64,000 bases of DNA, taken from Anaeromicropila populeti. Its GTDB lineage: Bacteria; Bacillota; Clostridia; Lachnospirales; Lachnospiraceae. Positions 59,640-64,000 of the stretch are shown in pieces (the stretch's first letter is position 1; each line of letters starts with the position of its first letter). The notes under the pieces are model-generated. The model worked only from the letters and a program-made list of their open reading frames with translations, did no database searches and was not told the DNA's origin. The translations under genes and the position numbers were made by a program. The stretch spans positions 62,001-126,000 of the forward strand of contig NZ_FOYZ01000010.1 of assembly GCF_900112775.1 (NCBI RefSeq), read 5' to 3'.

Positions 59640-61508
59640 TTGGCGGGTAATCGTTCTTTTAAAGATTACGTGGATGGTAGATTCTATAATGAGATATTTT
59701 CTGCCATACAAACCTATGCAACGGATAATTGTGAAGATTTAGACTTACGGTTATACAGAGTTCAAAACATTGGCGGCATTGAGTTATCAGATATAGAAGT
59801 AAAGTTCGTATCTGTTAATGACTTACCGGACATGAAAATAGAATTTGATGTTGCTGTTGAAGCGGAATTCGAAGTCCGTGAATCAAATCATCGTTATGAT
59901 GAATCAGAAAATTGCCGGCAATGGTTTATGCTAGAATGCTCAGGTGATTTGGATTGCAATTTGGATGATTTTTCAATCTCTAGTATAACGGAGTATACTA
60001 GCAAAAATAAGCAGCCGAAACCTATGTCAGACTCCCTTGTCCCTATCATTCATAAGGAACAACTAGAATCTGTTGCCACAGACTTCCTTAGAAGACATTA
60101 CCCTGAAGCATTAAAAACCCCAATGGCAGTTGAGCCACAGGTGTTGGCAGAAAAAATGGGCCTTACAGTAGAAATGAGGGAGATTACAAAGGATTTCTCT
60201 GTTTTTGGGCAGATATACTTTCACGACTGTGATGCAGAATTTTATAATGTAGACATCGATGAAATGGTACAGACCCGTGTGAGTGGCCGTACAATAATCG
60301 TGGACCCTAAAGCTTACTTCCTTCGTAATCTGGGATCAGTCAATAATACTATTGTGCATGAGTGTGTTCATTGGGATCAACATAGAAAAGCATTTGAATT
60401 GGAGCGGTTGTATAACAGCAGTGCCACACGAATCAAGTGTCAGGTGGTCGGAGGTATAAAAGACAATACCAGAGATGCAACTGACTGGATGGAGTGGCAG
60501 GCGAATGCCCTCGCTCCAAAGATACAAATGCCACTTGCTATGTTTAAAACCCAAGCGTTCAAATTTATTAAGCAATTCCGTTCAGAACTGGGAACATCTG
60601 AACTTATAGATGTAATGGAGCCAGTTATTGATGCATTAGCAACGTTCTTCAGTGTATCTCGGACAGCAGCTAAAATCCGAATGATTGATGCTGGATATGA
60701 GGAAGCAATCGGAACCTTTACTTACATAGATGGTCGCTACGTCAAGCCTCATAGATTTAAGAAGGGTGCTCTTGAAAGAAATCAGACCTTTTCTATAGGT
60801 GCAGAGGATGCTGCCATCCAAAGCATAACCAATCCAGAAATGGCCGCTTTAGTTAGGGACGGAAGTTATATATATGTAGATTCCCACTTTGTCTTAAACC
60901 ATCCAAAATATATAACGCAGGATATATTTGGACAGACTGTACTTTCGAACTATGCACGAACCCATATGGATGAGTGCTGCTTGGTTTTCGAGTTATCAGT
61001 CAAATCTGGGTGCAAGGAAAGATATTATACTGAATGTTTTCTCAATCGTGATAAGACATCGAATATTGATTTTGATATAAAATATTGTAATGGTTTTGAG
61101 TATGCGGCTCCAGAAAAGAAGGCCCAACTACTAGCCGAAACAATAGCTGAAGAAATGCGAATCTATAATGAATTGCCAAATAGCTATACCAGCTCTCTTA
61201 AAATAGTTCGTAAGTGGAGAAAAGTAACTTATAACGAATTAGCAGAGGAAATAATGGTCAATGAGCGTACCATAAGAAGAATAGTTAATGGTGAAGAACC
61301 AGGCTCTATTAATTCCATAGTTTTAATTTGCCTTGGACTTCATCTGCCACCTAAAATTAGTAACCATATAATTAGCAATTCTCCATTTTCGTTGAACTTC
61401 AATAACAATAGTCATATTTGGTATGATTTTGCATTGACTCACCTATATCCAAAATCGATGGATGAGATTAGAACATTTTTACAGGAACATGGCGCAGAGC
61501 CATTATAA
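59640..61508 (+). CDS. ImmA/IrrE metallopeptidase with C-terminal HTH
   Basis: 622 residues from a TTG start with GAGGAGGG upstream. Residues about 1-130 form an unfamiliar N-terminal domain. The ImmA/IrrE zinc-peptidase core has HECVHWDQH (HExxH, about residue 240) and a downstream EWQANALAPK (third ligand Glu). An HTH lies near the C-terminus (YNELAEEIMVNERTIRRIVNG, about 533-553). ImmA/IrrE proteins cleave or inactivate XRE repressors in mobile elements. It is divergent from the XRE-led restriction operon, so it is a good candidate for its de-repressor. The combination of N-domain, peptidase and HTH is unusual. Confidence 0.8.
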   Translation: MAGNRSFKDYVDGRFYNEIFSAIQTYATDNCEDLDLRLYRVQNIGGIELSDIEVKFVSVNDLPDMKIEFDVAVEAEFEVRESNHRYDESENCRQWFMLECSGDLDCNLDDFSISSITEYTSKNKQPKPMSDSLVPIIHKEQLESVATDFLRRHYPEALKTPMAVEPQVLAEKMGLTVEMREITKDFSVFGQIYFHDCDAEFYNVDIDEMVQTRVSGRTIIVDPKAYFLRNLGSVNNTIVHECVHWDQHRKAFELERLYNSSATRIKCQVVGGIKDNTRDATDWMEWQANALAPKIQMPLAMFKTQAFKFIKQFRSELGTSELIDVMEPVIDALATFFSVSRTAAKIRMIDAGYEEAIGTFTYIDGRYVKPHRFKKGALERNQTFSIGAEDAAIQSITNPEMAALVRDGSYIYVDSHFVLNHPKYITQDIFGQTVLSNYARTHMDECCLVFELSVKSGCKERYYTECFLNRDKTSNIDFDIKYCNGFEYAAPEKKAQLLAETIAEEMRIYNELPNSYTSSLKIVRKWRKVTYNELAEEIMVNERTIRRIVNGEEPGSINSIVLICLGLHLPPKISNHIISNSPFSLNFNNNSHIWYDFALTHLYPKSMDEIRTFLQEHGAEPL

Positions 61509-61532
61509 AAAATCAAAATATTTTTGAAAAAG

Positions 61533-61555
61533 CGGACACGGGATGTCCGTTTTTT
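61533..61555 (+). terminator. terminator after the ImmA/IrrE gene
   Basis: CGGACA-CGGGA-TGTCCG followed by six T residues. Confidence 0.85.
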
Positions 61556-61572
61556 AGTTGCAAAATATGTGA

Positions 61573-61615
61573 GCCATACATGAATCCTTTTAGGGGTTTG
61601 TGTATGGCTTTTTTT
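61573..61615 (+). terminator. second terminator
   Basis: GCCATACA / TGTATGGC closing stem with an inner AATCC/GGGTT stem, followed by seven T residues. Confidence 0.8.
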
Positions 61616-61808
61616 ATTGTCGTTTTTAGGTGTTTTTGTGAGGGAAAGCCTAATTTTAAGCCTGAAATTAACGGGCATGAGGTGTCCGCCAAGGCTGTCC
61701 AATTCTCTCTTACAATAATACTAGACGAAGGAAAGGTCCTTCGTAGTTAGCAAGAATTAGACCATTCCTCGTCTACAAAAAAATATCAAATGCCTGATTT
61801 GCAATAAG

Positions 61809-61979
61809 GGCAAAGGATACATATTGCTACGTTTCAGTCCGTTTAGGATTGTTATGCGTTGCAATAAAAGTACCTTACCTTGTTGCGCTCATTTTCAGGA
61901 CAAAGGGTCTGTGTACTTCGAGGCACAGACCTATTTTTGTATCCTTTGCCGCCAATGCAGTCCGGCGGAAAGGATGCAA
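61809..61979 (+). promoter_or_regulatory. attenuator-type leader of the sigma-like gene
   Basis: Three structures in one leader. GGCAAAGGATAC (61809-61820) is a perfect complement of GTATCCTTTGCC (61939-61950). Between them GGTCTGTG / CACAGACC (61906-61931) with a T-rich tail forms a terminator. ATCCTTT-g-CCGCC (61941-61953) pairs with GGCGG-AAAGGAT (61964-61975) and hides the AAAGGA ribosome-binding site of the gene at 61981. The long-range pairing and the RBS hairpin share bases and exclude each other. Confidence 0.7.
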
Positions 61980-61991
61980 AATGAAAATTAG
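61854..61991 (+). CDS. 45-codon cysteine-rich leader ORF
   Basis: ATG at 61854 with TTTAGGA 5 bp upstream; stop TAG at 61989-61991, overlapping the sigma-like gene start by 11 bp. The peptide begins MRCNKSTLPCCAHF and continues TYFCILCRQCSPAE, with six cysteines. The frame passes through both the terminator and the RBS-hiding hairpin, so ribosomes translating it would open these structures. That fits a leader-peptide attenuator similar in logic to the one upstream of tet(M) in Tn916. Confidence 0.6.
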   Translation: MRCNKSTLPCCAHFQDKGSVYFEAQTYFCILCRQCSPAERMQNEN

Positions 61992-62514
61992 AATTCAGCA
62001 CGAAAACAAATCTATCTATCTAGAGGTACCAGACGAGGACTTCACTTTAATGATTGATGCAGATTACGAGGACAGGCTATCTTCTGTCGAGGAGAAGGAA
62101 ACTGTAGCACGCCGTTCACCACAAGAGATTATGGACGAGCGTTTCAACAAACCCGAGTACAATAACTGGCATAAATTTGATAGACACAGAGGGATGCCAA
62201 AGAAACCATTCCGCAAAGATGACGAATCTGAGGATGCAACGGATCATATGGACTATTTCCCTGATAACACCGATGAAGTGACTCGAGAGAAACAAGAAGA
62301 GTATGAATACCTCTGTGAAATTATCCGCAAGACCCTCAAGGAAAAACAAGCAGAGTTACTGATTGCTATATTCCTAGATGGTGTTTCTGTAACAGAGTAT
62401 GCAGAGCGTGAGGGTGTTAGTAAAAGTGCCATTTCACACCGTTTAGATACAGCTAAGAAGAATTTCAAAAAAGTTTTTCCAGAATCCTCAACTTTCCCCT
62501 CTTGCCACGGCTAA
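61981..62514 (+). CDS. sigma-70-like / HTH regulator of integrative elements
   Basis: About 177 residues from ATG 61981. The N-terminal part (IQHENKSIYLEVPDEDFTLM) and RRSPQEIMDERFNKPEYNNW are typical of a regulator found in Firmicute integrative elements; the C-terminus is a sigma region 4-like HTH (VTEYAEREGVSKSAISHRLD). It probably controls later element genes. The longer frame reaching back to 61849 is rejected because a ribosome-binding site and the conserved start favour 61981. Expression looks controlled by the leader described above. Confidence 0.8.
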   Translation: MKIRIQHENKSIYLEVPDEDFTLMIDADYEDRLSSVEEKETVARRSPQEIMDERFNKPEYNNWHKFDRHRGMPKKPFRKDDESEDATDHMDYFPDNTDEVTREKQEEYEYLCEIIRKTLKEKQAELLIAIFLDGVSVTEYAEREGVSKSAISHRLDTAKKNFKKVFPESSTFPSCHG

Positions 62515-62560
62515 TAGATAGAGGGCAGTACATAAACGCTCTCGGAAAGAGGTGAAGAAC

Positions 62561-62779
62561 ATGAAACACTACTTGAAAATCAGTGTTTCAAAAACTCCAC
62601 AGACTGGCGGGATTGTAACTTGCCGTAATGTCACCATAAGGGAGCGTTTCCTCCGTTTCTTACTTGGTGATAAGCAGAAACTGACTATCCTTGTTCCGGG
62701 TGACACCGTACAGGAACTCGCCATTAGTGAGATTAAGGAGGGAGGATTAAACCATGAGCAAAATCAAACTACTTCTTGA
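62561..62779 (+). CDS. small element protein
   Basis: About 72 residues from ATG 62561 with AGAGGTGA upstream. It begins MKHYLKISVSKTPQTGGIV and contains RERFLRFLLGDKQKLTILVPG. Proteins like this recur beside the DUF2800 genes of clostridial phages and ICEs. Function unknown. Its 3' end overlaps the next gene by 26 bp. Confidence 0.65.
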   Translation: MKHYLKISVSKTPQTGGIVTCRNVTIRERFLRFLLGDKQKLTILVPGDTVQELAISEIKEGGLNHEQNQTTS

Positions 62780-63077
62780 TGTGGTTTCAGATATGCGCTC
62801 TTTGGCAGACAGCATACAAGCGGTTGCCGATGCAATGGCGGGCAATGAACCTGTCGAAGCAAAAGAGCCGACTTCACCTGTAAAAGAACCTGCGCCAAAG
62901 AAAAAGGAGATCACTCTAGAGGAAGTAAGAGCAAAACTCGCTGAAAAGAGTCAAGCCGGTCTTACTGCTCAAGTAAGAGAAATAATCCAAAAATACGGTG
63001 GCTCTAAATTAAGCGAAGTGGCCCCAAAACATTATGCAGATATGTTAAAAGATGCGGAGGTACTTGGGAATGAGTGA
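62754..63077 (+). CDS. small phage/ICE protein, Lys/Pro-rich linker
   Basis: 107 residues. Helical N-terminus (MSKIKLLLDVVSDMRSLADS), a linker rich in Glu, Pro and Lys (KEPTSPVKEPAPKKKE) and a C-terminal helical domain (QVREIIQKYGGSKLSEVAP). The layout is seen in small replication/recombination-module proteins of clostridial prophages. It overlaps the DUF2800 gene by 8 bp. No function assigned. Confidence 0.65.
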   Translation: MSKIKLLLDVVSDMRSLADSIQAVADAMAGNEPVEAKEPTSPVKEPAPKKKEITLEEVRAKLAEKSQAGLTAQVREIIQKYGGSKLSEVAPKHYADMLKDAEVLGNE

Positions 63078-64000
63078 TCATGCAGTTCTTTCCGCATCAG
63101 GCGCCCATAGGTGGCTGAATTGCCTTCCGTCTGCACGATTGGAACTGGAGTTTGTAAATAACGAATCCAGTGCAGCCGCTGAAGGCACCGCCGCCCATGC
63201 TCTCTGTGAACATAAGCTTAAAAAAGCACTTCACATGAGAAGTAAGCGTCCTGTCTCAGTTTATAACTCCGATGCGATGGAAGAACACAGTGATGCCTAT
63301 GTGGAATTTGTAATGGAACAGCTTGAGCTGGCAAAGCAGAGCTGCACAGACCCTTTAATACTAATCGAACAGCGTCTTGATTTTTCCTGCTATGTTCCAC
63401 AGGGATTTGGAACCGGTGACTGCATCATTATTGCAGATAAGAAACTTCACATTATCGATTTCAAGTATGGCATGGGAGTATTGGTGGATGCGGTGGACAA
63501 TCCACAGATGAAACTGTATGCACTGGGTGCTTTAGAAATTTACGATAGTTTGTACGACATCGAGGAAGTGTCCATGACCATTTTCCAGCCACGCAGAGAG
63601 AATGTCAGCACATGGACAATACGGGTAGAGGATTTAAAAGCTTGGGCAGAAAAAGAACTAAAACCAAAGGCAAAAAAAGCTTATGACGGTGAAGGTGAAT
63701 ATCTTCCGGGTGAGTGGTGTACTTTCTGCCGAGCGGCAGTTAAATGCCGTGCTAGGGCTGAGGAAAAACTGAAATTGGCACAATCGGAGTTTAAACTACC
63801 TCCACTACTTACGGACTCTGAAATCGAGGAAGTTCTATCTAAACTGTCCGACCTTACGAAATGGGCAAATGAAATCATTGCATATGCCACCGATGCAGCT
63901 GTTAATCATGGGAAAGAGTGGCATGGTTTTAAGGTTGTTGAGGGCAGATCTGTCCGCAAATACAAGGATGAAGATGCTGTGGCTGAAGTAGCCAAAGCAA
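63070..64000 (+). CDS. DUF2800 phage nuclease (PD-(D/E)XK / Cas4-like), partial
   Basis: At least 310 residues; the gene runs off the window. N-terminal SASGAHRWLNCLPSARLE, GTAAHALCEH, a nuclease core with GTGDCIIIADKKLHIIDFKYG (quoted parts: GTGDCI and HIIDFKYG, giving the D...DxK pattern) and a C-terminal cysteine cluster WCTFCRAAVKC as in Cas4/AddB-type iron-sulfur nucleases. DUF2800 proteins belong to phage recombination/replication modules. Start ATG 63070 overlaps the previous gene. Confidence 0.85.
   Translation, partial: MSDHAVLSASGAHRWLNCLPSARLELEFVNNESSAAAEGTAAHALCEHKLKKALHMRSKRPVSVYNSDAMEEHSDAYVEFVMEQLELAKQSCTDPLILIEQRLDFSCYVPQGFGTGDCIIIADKKLHIIDFKYGMGVLVDAVDNPQMKLYALGALEIYDSLYDIEEVSMTIFQPRRENVSTWTIRVEDLKAWAEKELKPKAKKAYDGEGEYLPGEWCTFCRAAVKCRARAEEKLKLAQSEFKLPPLLTDSEIEEVLSKLSDLTKWANEIIAYATDAAVNHGKEWHGFKVVEGRSVRKYKDEDAVAEVAKA

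Larger units (their letters stand above)
61509..61853 (+). other. noncoding region with two terminators and a leader start
   Basis: 345 bp. First come two terminators (61533-61555 and 61573-61615). A stretch without genes follows; the 5' arm GGCAAAGGATAC (61809-61820) of a long-range RNA pairing lies near its end, and the ribosome-binding site TTTAGGA (61842-61848) of the leader ORF closes it. Confidence 0.6.
53400..64000 (+). mobile_element. integrative element/prophage lodged at the 3' end of rlmD (left part)
   Basis: From the end of rlmD onward all genes are accessory: restriction-modification, HTH regulators, an ImmA/IrrE protein, a sigma-like gene and phage/ICE proteins including DUF2800. 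The left boundary is inferred to lie in the last 40 bp of rlmD (codons of HVECVVLMS), as in known rum-associated elements. The integrase, right attachment site and transfer or structural genes lie beyond the window, so phage and conjugative element cannot be told apart. Confidence 0.7.

Noticed and set aside
61849-61980. N-terminal extension of the sigma-like gene starting MLCVAIKV
   Set aside because: The conserved protein starts at 61981 after AAAGGA; the upstream part overlaps the leader ORF and terminator in a different frame.

Overview
The window is low-GC Firmicute DNA. Gene content and codon use point to an anaerobic, spore-forming clostridium of the Lachnospiraceae type: an SleC-like cortex-lytic gene, an NadA-NadB-NadC de novo NAD operon, a FolB-FolK fusion, DUF1836, DUF1858 and DUF1653 proteins, TraX-like and beta-propeller proteins with ECF sigma control, and many large serine recombinases. 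No rRNA, tRNA or CRISPR array was seen.

Most of the window (1-53435) is housekeeping chromosome. It holds a lipoprotein, a GDPD/acetyltransferase pair, DHFR, a branched-chain aminotransferase and a polysaccharide deacetylase (1-6568); nadABC and carAB (15.3-23.0 kb); an ECF sigma factor with a beta-propeller partner, an RlmI-like methyltransferase and the folate cluster folC-folE-HD-folP-folBK (28.2-36.3 kb); pheA and an HtrA protease (37.5-40.3 kb); and MATE, PcrA, a YerC-like repressor, a PHP phosphatase and RlmD (45.3-53.4 kb).

Two reading frames in this chromosome are each split by a small element carrying a large serine recombinase. Element A (about 7545-13408, 5.86 kb) splits an SleC-like spore cortex-lytic gene. 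It carries a recombinase, L-serine dehydratase (sdaAA/sdaAB), a CPA2 antiporter with a PII-like partner, a small protein and a YdjM-like membrane protein. Element B (41124-44683, 3.55 kb) splits an NMT1-type ABC substrate-binding-protein gene. It carries a three-gene PTS phosphorelay cassette (LicT-type antiterminator with its own RAT and terminator, an EIIB domain, and an HPr lacking the regulatory serine), a small ORF and the recombinase. In both, joining the halves at the short direct repeat restores one uninterrupted frame. That is the geometry of sigK-skin-like elements, and neither case is one I recognise as described.

A degenerate IS200/IS605 tnpA (24480-25125) lies between a truncated GHKL-kinase sensor fragment and a bacteriocin-type ABC exporter pair.

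The right end (about 53.4 kb to the window edge) is a larger mobile element lodged at the 3' end of the rlmD/rumA gene, a known hotspot for integrative elements. Its first cargo is a restriction-modification cluster of the CglI/NgoAVII type: an XRE regulator, a C5 methyltransferase, two PLD-B3 R-proteins flanking a Z1-domain ATPase, a second XRE regulator and a divergent ImmA/IrrE-HTH protein. Only one R-protein keeps the HxK motif. It is followed by a leader region in which a 45-codon cysteine-rich ORF overlaps a terminator and an RBS-hiding hairpin upstream of a sigma-like gene, and then by phage/ICE genes ending in a DUF2800 nuclease cut by the window edge.
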